Shown: in pieces, positions 1-7,083 of the stretch
Layout of the letters: every line of letters begins with the position of its first letter
Numbering within the stretch: position 1 is the first letter of the stretch
Notes under the pieces: model-generated
Seen by the model: the letters and a program-made list of their open reading frames with translations, nothing else
What the model was told of the DNA's origin: nothing
The model's database searches: none
DNA from: JAZLFH01 sp045615705
GTDB lineage: Bacteria > Bacillota > Clostridia > UMGS1883
Direction of reading: 5' to 3'
Assembly: GCA_045615705.1 (NCBI GenBank)
Contig: JAZLFH010000062.1
Location: 1 to 14,272, forward strand
Length of the DNA: 14,272 bases
Position numbers and translations under genes: made by a program

Positions 1-647
1 CCGGTAACCTGATATCCCCAACTCCCGTCAAAAGGATATTCCGTCATTGGCATGAGTTCAATATGAGTATATCCCATTTCTTTAATGTAAGGTATAAGTT
101 CATCTGCCATTTCTTTATATGAAAATTCGCTGTTATCCTCATGACGCTTCCATGAACCGAAATGAAGTTCATATATAAGTATTGGCTTTTTATACGGTGC
201 GTTTTTCTCTCTTCTTTTAAGAAAAGTTTTATCATGCCATGTATAAGAGTCAATATCAGCAGTAACAGATGCCGTAAGAGGTCTTACTTCACTTTTATAT
301 GCGTATGGATCAGCCTTATAGATACCATCTCCGTTTTTCGTTACAATGTAATATTTATATGCTTCTCCACTATTCAGTCCTTCAACGAAGCAGTGCCACA
401 CGCCGCTGTTTTTTTGAGGATTCATAATGTTTTTGGTATAATCCCAATCATTAAAATTTCCTACAACAGAAACAGATTTTGCGTTTGGAGCAAATACGGC
501 AAAACTGTAACCCTTCTTTCCGTACGCTTCATCTTTGTGAGCACCTAAAAACTCGTAACTTTTATAGTTTGTACCCTCATTAAATAAATATAACTGAAAG
601 TCGGTGATAAACTGATTTTTTTGTTCGTTATCTTCATACTTTTTCAT
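1..647 (-). CDS. glgB: 1,4-alpha-glucan branching enzyme, N-terminal part (runs off left edge)
   Basis: Glycogen branching enzyme: it cuts alpha-1,4-glucan chains and rejoins them through alpha-1,6 bonds during cytoplasmic glycogen synthesis. The visible 215 codons begin at ATG 645-647, preceded by an AGAGGT ribosome site, and read as a CBM48/early-set domain (about residues 35-125, with GNFNDWD and the segment YKYYIVTKNGDGIYKADPYA). The start of the GH13 TIM barrel follows (IYELHFGSWKR, then HIELMPMTEYPFDGSWGYQVT near the edge), which is highly characteristic of GlgB. The catalytic Asp/Glu residues lie outside the window, so activity cannot be judged. The N-terminal extension before CBM48 is short, as in many Firmicutes enzymes. 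It has its own promoter at 677-705, divergent from the next gene. A trehalose trimming enzyme (TreZ) is the nearest alternative, but the motif near the edge favours GlgB. Confidence 0.95.
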   Translation of the reverse strand, partial: MKKYEDNEQKNQFITDFQLYLFNEGTNYKSYEFLGAHKDEAYGKKGYSFAVFAPNAKSVSVVGNFNDWDYTKNIMNPQKNSGVWHCFVEGLNSGEAYKYYIVTKNGDGIYKADPYAYKSEVRPLTASVTADIDSYTWHDKTFLKRREKNAPYKKPILIYELHFGSWKRHEDNSEFSYKEMADELIPYIKEMGYTHIELMPMTEYPFDGSWGYQVT

Positions 648-676
648 AAAGTACCTCTTATAGTAATCTATTACAT

Positions 677-705
677 ATTTTATCACTTTTAATTAATATA
701 GTCAA
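677..705 (-). promoter_or_regulatory. Sigma-A promoter for glgB
   Basis: Read on the minus strand there is TTGACT (700-705), a 17-base spacer and TAAAAT (677-682). This is 5/6 to each consensus hexamer with ideal spacing. Transcription would start near 670, giving a leader of about 23 bases ahead of the glgB ATG. Its -35 box lies 22 bases from the -35 box of the opposing promoter, so two RNA polymerases or one regulator could interfere here. I see no catabolite-response (cre) palindrome. Confidence 0.75.
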
Positions 706-727
706 TCATCATCAACTAATATTTTTG

Positions 728-756
728 TTGACCTTTTATTGCTTTTAATGTATTAT
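728..756 (+). promoter_or_regulatory. Sigma-A promoter for the zinc-ribbon membrane protein
   Basis: TTGACC (728-733), a 17-base spacer and TATTAT (751-756) form a near-consensus sigma-A promoter. The start site would fall near 763. That removes the in-frame upstream starts TTG 739 and ATG 748 from the message and supports the TTG at 781 as the true start. Confidence 0.75.
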
Positions 757-780
757 TATAGAGATGTTGAGGTGATTATC

Positions 781-1185
781 TTGAATAATACATGCAAGCG
801 TTGTAAAAACAGTGATTTTGACCAAAAAGGTCGTTGTAAAATTTGCGGTTTTTTCGACAACTCGGAAAATCAAGCCTACAAAGATATTGAAGAGCCGGAA
901 GAAAAACAAGACGCAAAACCTTATATTTCTTGCATAAACAGTCATATGACAGGTTCCATTCTTTCTACTGTTTTATTTTTCAATCTGATTTTGGGCATTC
1001 CTTCTATCGTTTTTGCCCACGAATGTGAGCAAGCCGTGAGAAGAAATGATTTAGAAACAGCGAAAAGATTTTCTCGCCGTGCATTAAACTTTATGTCGGC
1101 TACTATTATTTCATCACTTTTTGTAATTGCAGCAGCAGTTTTTATTATAATTTGTTGTCTTATAAGTACAACTTCGTTTAAATAG
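781..1185 (+). CDS. Small zinc-ribbon membrane protein with CD225/dispanin-like domain
   Basis: Function unknown; 134 residues from TTG 781, chosen because a GAGGTG ribosome site (769-774) sits just upstream and the promoter's start point is near 763. Residues 5-22 form a four-cysteine ribbon, CKRC then CKIC, as in zinc-ribbon (DUF/zinc_ribbon_2-like) proteins. An acidic linker (about 29-45) follows. The second half has two hydrophobic segments (about 57-79 and 105-128). Between them lies FAHECEQAVRRNDLETAKRF, which continues SRRALNF. This matches the pattern of CD225/dispanin proteins: helix, basic loop, G-D-x-x-x-A-x-x-x-S-x-x-A, helix. That points to a membrane-anchored protein with a cytosolic metal-binding head. 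It is monocistronic with its own strong promoter and ends tail to tail with pepP, overlapping it by 8 bases. The CD225 link is by pattern only. Confidence 0.8.
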   Translation: MNNTCKRCKNSDFDQKGRCKICGFFDNSENQAYKDIEEPEEKQDAKPYISCINSHMTGSILSTVLFFNLILGIPSIVFAHECEQAVRRNDLETAKRFSRRALNFMSATIISSLFVIAAAVFIIICCLISTTSFK

Positions 1186-2944
1186 GCTCTGTTGCTTTAA
1201 TAAGCCATTTTTTATCCGTTTCATCATCGAGTATGGGCAAAATCTTTTCTCTTGTCTTTTTATGATATTTATTTAGTTTTTCTATTTCATCATCGGACAT
1301 TAAACTTTTATCAATGCAATTTGTGTCAATCGGACAATACGACAAGTTTTCAAGGCGGTAGAATATACCGTCTTTTGTTGTTTCGTCTTTTTTAACAAGG
1401 CAGAGATTTTCTGTCCGTATTCCATACTCATTTTCTTTGTATATTCCCGGTTCAACCGTTATTGTCATTCCGATTTTAAAAGGAAGTTTGCTCTTTGGAG
1501 TAATTGCCTGAGGTCCTTCATGAACATTTAAAAAAGAGCCTACTCCGTGTCCGGTTCCGCATCTGTAATCATAGCCATATTGCCAAAGCGGATAACGGGC
1601 AACAGAATCTAACATACTTCCCGTTGCAGAAGCAACAAATCTTGTTTCGATAAGAGATAATACACTCTTTAATACAAGAGTAAAATCTCTTTTCATTTCA
1701 TTTGAAACATCGCCTATGGCAAAAGTTCTTGTAATGTCTGTCGTACCGTCTAAATACTGTCCGCCGGTATCTATCAAAAGAAATGACCCGTCTATTATGT
1801 CGCTGTTCTTACTTTCGTTTGGTGCATAGTGCATCATTGCACCATTTTTGCCGTATGCAACGATAGAATCAAAACTGTTTGAAAAATAGTATTTTTCTTT
1901 TTGTCTGATTTCGTTTATTTTTTGGGAAATCGAGTACTCATTTAAACCGTTTTCTTTATTTTGAAAAATCCAACTTAAAACTTTACAAAGCACTTTACAA
2001 TCACGAATTACGGCATTTCTCATGCCGTTTTGTTCGGTTTCGTTTTTCTGAGCTTTCAAAGTTGTAACAATATCATTTATATCCTTTACCGAACAAACTG
2101 CATTCTCCGTTAAAAGAGCATTTGTTTTTAAAAAGTCGCAACCTAAAATTTCTTCGTTTTTAAGCATAGAAATATCTTCATTGACACTTTTATAATCTTT
2201 TACGGTTACCCCGCTTTTTAAAAGTTCCTTTTCTATATCATTATCTGCTTGAACTCTATCAATATACAAAAACGCACTGTCTTTTTTGACAATAGCGTAT
2301 GCCGATGTTAGTGGTGAATTTTTTACATCTCTGCCACGAATATTGTATAACCACATAACCGCATCTGTAATCGGCAGAAGATAAATTGATATTTTATTTA
2401 TGTCCATATATCGTCTGACTCTTTCGAGTTTGCTTTTTACAGTTTCTCCGCAAAATTCTATCGGGTGCAAAAAGATTTTGTTTTTTAACTTTTTAGGTCT
2501 GTCTTTCCATATATAAGAAAAATCATGAGTTACATCAAGTGTAATACCGCCTTTTAAAAGCGTGTTTTTTATTTCTTTACATTTTTTTATTGAGATAAAC
2601 TCTCCGTTTACTGAAACAGTATCATTTTGTTTGAGTTCGCTTATAAGCCATTTTTCATAACTTACAGTTTCTTTTTCGCTTGCTTTAAAAAGTTTAATTT
2701 CACTGCCTTTAAGTTCGTTTTCCGCTTGTATATAATATCTTCCGTCTGTCCATATTCCGCTTTTATTTTCTGTAACAACAAGAGTACCTGCCGAACCCGA
2801 AAAATTCGACAGATACTCTCTTAGTTTGTAAAAATCTTCCACATACTCACTCATATGCGGATCTATTTGAGGTATAATGCAAGCATTAATATTTTCCTTT
2901 TTCATTTCTTGCCTTAAAAGGCTGAGTTTATTGTTTGCAGTCAT
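1178..2944 (-). CDS. pepP: Aminopeptidase P family protein (Xaa-Pro aminopeptidase, M24B, three-domain form)
   Basis: Removes the N-terminal residue from peptides with proline in second place; a two-metal, probably cytoplasmic exopeptidase with no signal peptide. At 588 residues it is the long three-domain form (also seen in eukaryotic XPNPEP1) rather than the roughly 440-residue E. coli type. It comprises creatinase-N (about 1-140), a second creatinase-N-like domain (about 165-300), the pita-bread M24 catalytic domain (about 305-525) and a C-terminal tail. The metal ligands are all visible: D392 (IDTGG), D403 (TTDITRT), H466 (GTGHGVG), E498 (VEPGIY) and E512 (RTENL). The enzyme should therefore be active. 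It starts one base after the htpX stop, so translation is probably coupled, and it is the last gene of the long minus-strand cluster. No clear terminator follows it; its end overlaps the opposing gene. Confidence 0.95.
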   Translation of the reverse strand: MTANNKLSLLRQEMKKENINACIIPQIDPHMSEYVEDFYKLREYLSNFSGSAGTLVVTENKSGIWTDGRYYIQAENELKGSEIKLFKASEKETVSYEKWLISELKQNDTVSVNGEFISIKKCKEIKNTLLKGGITLDVTHDFSYIWKDRPKKLKNKIFLHPIEFCGETVKSKLERVRRYMDINKISIYLLPITDAVMWLYNIRGRDVKNSPLTSAYAIVKKDSAFLYIDRVQADNDIEKELLKSGVTVKDYKSVNEDISMLKNEEILGCDFLKTNALLTENAVCSVKDINDIVTTLKAQKNETEQNGMRNAVIRDCKVLCKVLSWIFQNKENGLNEYSISQKINEIRQKEKYYFSNSFDSIVAYGKNGAMMHYAPNESKNSDIIDGSFLLIDTGGQYLDGTTDITRTFAIGDVSNEMKRDFTLVLKSVLSLIETRFVASATGSMLDSVARYPLWQYGYDYRCGTGHGVGSFLNVHEGPQAITPKSKLPFKIGMTITVEPGIYKENEYGIRTENLCLVKKDETTKDGIFYRLENLSYCPIDTNCIDKSLMSDDEIEKLNKYHKKTREKILPILDDETDKKWLIKATEPI

Positions 2945-2945
2945 T

Positions 2946-3827
2946 TTAAATTTCCTTCATTGAAAGTAATGCTTCCACTCGTTTTTCAATAGGCGGATGA
3001 GTGGAAAATAAATTTGAGAGTCCGCTTTTAATCGGATTTGATATATAAAGTGCCTCTATTGCTGTATTTATCGGTTCGTTTCCGGTGGGATTTCCCGAAA
3101 TTTTTAAAAGTGCATTTGCAAGACTTTGAGGCTTGCCGGTAATTTTTGCGGCAGTTGCATCTGCAAGATATTCACGATTCCTGCTCAGTGCCATTTTTAA
3201 AAGTTGACCTGCAATTGGAGCAAGTATCACAAAAACAAGTCCTATGCATGTAATAATTACACTTGCTGCGTTTGATTTTTCGCTTCTTCTCCTTGAAGGC
3301 GAAAACCAAATCAATCTTCTCCAAATATTTGAAAGAATAATTACCGCACCAATCATAACCGATGCCACGGTTTGAAGCAAAATATCATAGTTCTTAATAT
3401 GCGAAATCTCATGGGCAATAACGCCTTCAAGTTCATTGCTGTCTAAGACATTTAAAAGTCCTCTGTGAACACATACAACCGAGTGTTTGTGATTTCTTCC
3501 TGTTGCAAAGGCGTTAGGTGTAGAGTTCTCCACAATGTAAACCTTCGGCACGGGAATTTTTGCTTCGTTTGAAACTCTTTCAACAATAGAAATGAGTGCC
3601 GGATTTTCACTTCTTGAAGTTTCTCTCGCTCCGCACGATTTTAATACAATTTTATCGCTGAACCAATATGATGAAAAAGACAGAATCAGCGAAAATCCAA
3701 GAGCAAATGTCATTGCGGTGTTTGTGTCATAACCCATAGCATATCCGATATAGTACACAACAACAGACAAGAATGCCGTTGTAAGTGCAAATATCATTGC
3801 TGTCTTAATCTTATTTTTAAAAATCAT
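2946..3827 (-). CDS. htpX: HtpX-type membrane zinc metalloprotease (M48B)
   Basis: Inner-membrane protease of the HtpX family, which degrades damaged or misfolded membrane proteins at the cytoplasmic face. The 293 residues are the usual length. Two N-terminal membrane helices (about 8-30 and 36-56) precede the catalytic region. The HEXXH motif reads HEISH (H139, E140, H143), the third zinc ligand is E219 in NREYLADATA, and two more hydrophobic segments lie between them (about 152-170 and 187-210). The THPP box near the end (276-279) is typical of the family. It starts at ATG 3827 behind a GGGTGA ribosome site, 4 bases after the preceding stop, and pepP follows after 1 base. There is no sign of a CpxR- or sigma-32-type control region; it seems expressed with the cluster. 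Confidence 0.95.
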   Translation of the reverse strand: MIFKNKIKTAMIFALTTAFLSVVVYYIGYAMGYDTNTAMTFALGFSLILSFSSYWFSDKIVLKSCGARETSRSENPALISIVERVSNEAKIPVPKVYIVENSTPNAFATGRNHKHSVVCVHRGLLNVLDSNELEGVIAHEISHIKNYDILLQTVASVMIGAVIILSNIWRRLIWFSPSRRRSEKSNAASVIITCIGLVFVILAPIAGQLLKMALSRNREYLADATAAKITGKPQSLANALLKISGNPTGNEPINTAIEALYISNPIKSGLSNLFSTHPPIEKRVEALLSMKEI

Positions 3828-3831
3828 TTAA

Positions 3832-4176
3832 TCACCCGTTTTTACATTTTCTTGCGAAAAACTCTGTAATATCAATAGTGCATATTCCGTTTTCTTCCGA
3901 AAATCCCATAAGTTTCAGAAATTTGTTAACCTTTGGTGTTTTTGAATATGCTGTATGGATATCTTTTAAATCAAGATGATTTAAAACTGCACGCACTATT
4001 ACATCATACATATCCCGTCTGTTATCTATTTTTAAAATTTCTCCGTCTGTTTTAAAAACACAATATCCGAGAGAAGTTTCCCCCTCCTGAGCCCAAGCTA
4101 TACGAGTATTTTCATCCGTTTCGCTTACAACAGATTTTATCACTTGCTCGTTATCTATTATAGAAACTCGAAACAT
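3832..4176 (-). CDS. Small GNAT-like protein, probably catalytically degenerate
   Basis: 114 residues, function unknown. The middle and end (GYCVFKTDGEILKI, then MYDVIVRAVLNHLDLKDIHT and FLKLMGFSEENG) have the order of a GNAT acetyltransferase half: a strand pair, a long helix, a strand, then the 'xxhGF' end motif. However, the glycine-rich acetyl-CoA loop (R/Q-x-x-G-x-G/A) expected just before the helix is replaced by KIDNRRDMYDV. The protein is also some 30-40 residues shorter than a usual GNAT. It may be a degenerate acyltransferase kept as a binding or regulatory protein. Its ATG overlaps the rluB stop by one base (TAATG) and htpX follows after 4 bases, so it is made as part of the cluster. 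The uninterrupted frame argues against a pseudogene. Confidence 0.8.
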   Translation of the reverse strand: MFRVSIIDNEQVIKSVVSETDENTRIAWAQEGETSLGYCVFKTDGEILKIDNRRDMYDVIVRAVLNHLDLKDIHTAYSKTPKVNKFLKLMGFSEENGICTIDITEFFARKCKNG

Positions 4177-4874
4177 TATTCTTCCCTCCGGTACAATAAT
4201 TTAATTTCATTTTCGCTGAGGTGTCGCCATTTTCCTTCATCTAATCCTTTTAGTGTAAGACTTGAAATCGCAATTCTTTTTAGTTTTATCACATTAATGC
4301 CAAAAATTTCAAAACTTTTTCTTACTTGTCTGTTTCTGCCCTCGTGTATGGTCATTAAGACTTCATCTTGAGCAACTCTTTTAATTTTGGCATAAGAAGT
4401 TTTTCTACCGTCAATTATAACGCCTTTTTCTATTTCTCTTATTACATTATCCGGTATGTTTTTATCCAGTTTAACACTATATGTTTTTTCTGTTTCAAAC
4501 GATGGGTGCAGTACCGCATTTGAAAAATCACCGTCATTTGTCAAAAGGAGAAGCCCGGATGTATTCATATCAAGTCGCCCTATCGGATAAAGCCTTGCCG
4601 GTATATCCTTAACCAAATCAAGCACGGTTTTTCGATTTTTTTCATCATTTGCAGTAGATACATACCCAATGGGTTTATTTAGCATTATGTAGTACTTTTT
4701 GCTCTCGGGCAGAATTAATTTTCCCGACACATAAACTGAATCATCTAAGGAAACTTCTACTCCCATTTTAGTGATAACGCAGTCATTAACTCTGACTTTG
4801 CCGGCCAAAATGAGTTCTTCTGCCCTTCTTCTTGAGCATACACCACACATTGCGATATATTTTTGAAGTCGCAT
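4176..4874 (-). CDS. rluB: 23S rRNA pseudouridine synthase, RluB/RsuA family
   Basis: Converts specific uridines to pseudouridine in rRNA; in Firmicutes this position normally belongs to RluB, acting on 23S helix 80. The 232 residues consist of an S4 RNA-binding domain (about 1-48, RLQKYIAMCGVCSRRRAEEL), a short linker, and the RsuA-type catalytic domain. The catalytic aspartate is D102 in the signature GRLDMNTSGLLLLTNDGDF. Close to the C-terminus the conserved NRQVRKSFEIFG block is present. It is shorter than E. coli RluB because it lacks the extended C-terminal tail, as usual in Gram-positives. It overlaps ytfJ upstream and the GNAT-like gene downstream by one base each (TAATG), implying coupled translation. 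Assignment to RluB rather than RsuA or RluE rests mainly on the neighbourhood (scpAB, ytfJ). Confidence 0.93.
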   Translation of the reverse strand: MRLQKYIAMCGVCSRRRAEELILAGKVRVNDCVITKMGVEVSLDDSVYVSGKLILPESKKYYIMLNKPIGYVSTANDEKNRKTVLDLVKDIPARLYPIGRLDMNTSGLLLLTNDGDFSNAVLHPSFETEKTYSVKLDKNIPDNVIREIEKGVIIDGRKTSYAKIKRVAQDEVLMTIHEGRNRQVRKSFEIFGINVIKLKRIAISSLTLKGLDEGKWRHLSENEIKLLYRREE

Positions 4875-5275
4875 TATTCTTCGCTTTCGTTCTTTTTCTT
4901 TTTAGAGGCTATAAAATTACTTGCTTTATCTATCAGCGTAGGAACATAATCAAGGATTTTATCAAGCGGTGCATTAGAAGTGGAAATGGGAATTAATTTA
5001 ATTTGGTCTTTTCCGACAACCAAAAAGCCAACAGGAGAAATTGAAACTCCTGCACCTGCTCCACCGCCGAAAAGTGCTTTTTCATTTTCCGCTACCGGAC
5101 GCGGAGAAAAATCACTTCCTCCTGCTGCAAATCCAAACCCGACTTTTGAAACAGGAATAATAACGGTTCCGTCCCCTGTTTCAACCGCCTCTCCGATAAT
5201 GGTATTAACATCAACCATTTGTTTGATGTTGTTCATTGCATTCTGCATTAAGCCGTCAATAGGATGTTCACTCAT
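4874..5275 (-). CDS. ytfJ: GerW/YtfJ-family spore protein
   Basis: Spore protein of the GerW family, needed in Bacillus subtilis for normal germination; its biochemical role is unknown. The 133 residues show the family features: an N-terminal helix with MQNAMNNIKQMVD, then IGEAVETGDGTVIIPVSKVGFGFAAGG and the glycine-rich GGGAGAGVSISPVGFLVV, followed by a helix and a charged lysine/glutamate-rich C-terminus. There is no signal peptide or membrane segment. Its ATG overlaps the DUF2953 stop (ATGA) and its stop overlaps the rluB start (TAATG). The DUF2953-ytfJ pair next to scpAB is a recurrent clostridial arrangement. No sporulation promoter is evident directly upstream, inside the DUF2953 gene, so it may be read from the vegetative transcript. 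Confidence 0.92.
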   Translation of the reverse strand: MSEHPIDGLMQNAMNNIKQMVDVNTIIGEAVETGDGTVIIPVSKVGFGFAAGGSDFSPRPVAENEKALFGGGAGAGVSISPVGFLVVGKDQIKLIPISTSNAPLDKILDYVPTLIDKASNFIASKKKKNESEE

Positions 5276-5838
5276 TTTTTATTCTCCTCTCTTTTTGCCA
5301 TTCGTTTATATTTTAAATATTTAATAAACACAATTAATCCAATGCTTATAATATGTGCTGTACGAGTTTTTATTATTCCTTCCGCATAAAATGAAAATGC
5401 CGTCTCATTGTATTTTGGAGTAACATTTACATTAGGCGGACAAATAGTAATAAATCTGTCTATAAGTCCCAGTAAAGTATATATAATGCCCCAAAAACTG
5501 CCTACCGCAATTGCTGTGGCAGGTGCATCATCTAAACCTATTGAAACATCAACCGTCAATTTGTCAAACCTAATTCTTTTTCTTATGAATTCTCGAAAAT
5601 TCCCGATTATTTCCAAAGTAAGATTCAAATAGTCAATGCCTTTTTGTGCAACTTTTTCTGCTTTCTGTGTTTCTTTCGGAAGTTCTTTTTTTGAAAGTTT
5701 TTTCTTTGCAAGCGGTATCTTTTTGTTAAAGATTATAATTGATGCATTAACTGTTTTATTTACAACAAACAAGAATTCAATTTTTACAAACAATATGAAA
5801 ATAATAACTATTGCTGTGAAAATCCAAAAATATATCAC
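5272..5838 (-). CDS. DUF2953 domain-containing membrane-associated protein
   Basis: Function unknown. The 188 residues begin with one membrane helix (about 3-25). A lysine-rich stretch follows (about 44-66, with KKLSKKELPKETQKAEK), and then the DUF2953 core around residues 85-160, including the characteristic VDVSIGLDDAPATAIAVGSFWGI-type segment. A second hydrophobic stretch lies near 163-175, before a basic tail. The start is GTG 5838, preceded by GAGGTGG and overlapping the scpB stop by four bases (GTGA). DUF2953 proteins are commonly encoded beside ytfJ in spore formers, so a link to spore membranes or the envelope is a reasonable guess from context, not from the sequence. Confidence 0.85.
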   Translation of the reverse strand: MIYFWIFTAIVIIFILFVKIEFLFVVNKTVNASIIIFNKKIPLAKKKLSKKELPKETQKAEKVAQKGIDYLNLTLEIIGNFREFIRKRIRFDKLTVDVSIGLDDAPATAIAVGSFWGIIYTLLGLIDRFITICPPNVNVTPKYNETAFSFYAEGIIKTRTAHIISIGLIVFIKYLKYKRMAKREENKK

Positions 5839-6365
5839 TCTTCCACCTCTTGAATTTCTTTTTCGGGAAGTGATGGAAGTTCTTCAAGCGATGACAAACC
5901 GAAACTTCTTAAAAATTCAATCGTTGTAGCATATAGAATCGGTCTACCCGGAGTTTCCGCTCTTCCTACCTCTTCAATAAGTTCACGCTCGGAAAGTCTT
6001 GTTATTGAATACGAAGAATCTACGCCTCTTATAAAATCCACCGCACTCTTTGTAATCGGCTGATTGTATGCAATTATTGAAAGTGTTTCCAGTGCCGAAG
6101 TTGAAAGTCCGGCTCTTCTTTTGGCTTGAGTAACACTTCTGATTGCATCGTAGCAATCGGGGTTTGATGACATTTGAAACGAATTGTCAAAGCGAAGAAT
6201 TCTGATTCCCGAATTCCTGTCCGCATATTCTCTTTGTAACTCTAAAAGAACATTTTCAACTTCATCTCTGCTTTTATTTAAAGATTCCGCAATTTTATCA
6301 ATTTCAATTGCATCACCTATTGAAAACAATACCGCTTCAACCGATGTTTTCAGTGTCGGTTCCAT
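5835..6365 (-). CDS. scpB: Segregation and condensation protein B
   Basis: Regulatory subunit of the SMC-ScpAB condensin: a dimer binds the middle of ScpA and helps SMC compact and separate newly replicated chromosomes. Two winged-helix domains are readable (about 5-75, SVEAVLFSIGDAIEIDKIAESL, and 85-155). The latter contains the signature RRAGLSTSALETLSIIAYNQPITKSAVDFIRGVDS and ends with GRPILYATTIEFLRSFGLSSLEELP, standard for ScpB. I chose ATG 6365 (176 residues) because MEPTLKTSVEAVLF aligns with usual ScpB starts. A GTG at 6374 would add MKV and cannot be excluded. With ATG 6365 it overlaps scpA by 29 bases, so the two partners are almost surely made by coupled translation. The last four bases form the GTGA junction with DUF2953. 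Confidence 0.95.
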   Translation of the reverse strand: MEPTLKTSVEAVLFSIGDAIEIDKIAESLNKSRDEVENVLLELQREYADRNSGIRILRFDNSFQMSSNPDCYDAIRSVTQAKRRAGLSTSALETLSIIAYNQPITKSAVDFIRGVDSSYSITRLSERELIEEVGRAETPGRPILYATTIEFLRSFGLSSLEELPSLPEKEIQEVEE

Positions 6366-7083
6366 AACCTTCACTCACTTTCGTACAAAGTATATTTTTA
6401 CCTTTACTTTCAACTTTTATTTTATTCTCGTGAACAAGGGTCAAAAGTGCCAAAAAAGTAGCCACAATCTCACCTCGGTCGTCCATCTCGTCAAATATGT
6501 TTGTAAATGCGATTTCCTTCTTTTTGGTAAACATACCAAGTATGTATCTGCACTTTGTTCTGACAGACACTCTTTTTCTGCCCACAACACTCCTGAATGT
6601 TTCGGGTGAAAGAGGTTTTTTTACTTCATTTCGATAAAGAATATCGGAAAATGCAGCAAGCAGTAAATTAGGCGACATATTTGGATTTTCAGGTGGTAAT
6701 TTAGGTAAATTTAAATTCTCTGCATCTTTAAAAATGACTTCGTCCATAGCGTGCAGAAGTACATCAAATTCAGTTGCAACCGTCTTGTATCTCTTGTACT
6801 CCTCTAATGCATTTTGGAGTTCTTGCCTTGGGTCTTCTTCGTCCTCATCGTGTGTCGGAAGAAGCATCTTAGACTTTATCAAAAGGAGTTGCGATGCCAT
6901 CACTATAAACTCTCCCGATAATTCCATATCAAGATTTTGAAGTTTTTCAAGGTATTCAAAATATTGTTCGGTTATCTTCGCTATCGGAATATCATAGATG
7001 CTAACCTTATTTTTTTGCACCAAATGAAGTAATAAATCAAGCGGACCTTCAAATATTTCAATGTTGAAGGAAAATTCGTTCAT
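6337..7083 (-). CDS. scpA: Segregation and condensation protein A (kleisin)
   Basis: Kleisin subunit of the SMC-ScpAB condensin; it bridges the two SMC heads and carries the ScpB dimer. The 248-residue length is normal. The N-terminal domain has the family signature FNIEIFEGPLDLLLHLVQKN (about 6-25), the helix pair VSIYDIPIAKITEQYFEYLE binding the SMC neck, and the block ELSGEFIVMASQLLLIKSKMLLP. An acidic linker (DEDEEDP, about 79-85) precedes the ScpB-binding middle. The C-terminal winged helix ends with FDEMDDRGEIVATFLALLTLVHENKIK. Its ATG overlaps the stop of the M50 protease gene (ATGA), and scpB begins inside its 3' end. Confidence 0.96.
   Translation of the reverse strand: MNEFSFNIEIFEGPLDLLLHLVQKNKVSIYDIPIAKITEQYFEYLEKLQNLDMELSGEFIVMASQLLLIKSKMLLPTHDEDEEDPRQELQNALEEYKRYKTVATEFDVLLHAMDEVIFKDAENLNLPKLPPENPNMSPNLLLAAFSDILYRNEVKKPLSPETFRSVVGRKRVSVRTKCRYILGMFTKKKEIAFTNIFDEMDDRGEIVATFLALLTLVHENKIKVESKGKNILCTKVSEGYGTDTENIG

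Noticed and set aside
739..780. Upstream in-frame starts (TTG 739, ATG 748) for the zinc-ribbon gene
   Set aside because: They lie within or before the predicted promoter (728-756) and have no ribosome site; TTG 781 has GAGGTG at the right distance.
1154..1172. Short inverted repeat GTTGT...ACAAC near the end of the zinc-ribbon gene, a possible pepP terminator
   Set aside because: It has only five outer pairs with inner mismatches and no T-run on the minus strand.
1185..1213. Possible terminator GGCT...AGCC followed by six T's after the zinc-ribbon gene
   Set aside because: The stem has only four pairs and a 14-base loop, too weak to call.
6184..6609. Open frame of 141 codons on the plus strand across scpA/scpB
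   Set aside because: It is antisense to two clearly conserved genes, has no ribosome site, and its translation has no recognisable motif.
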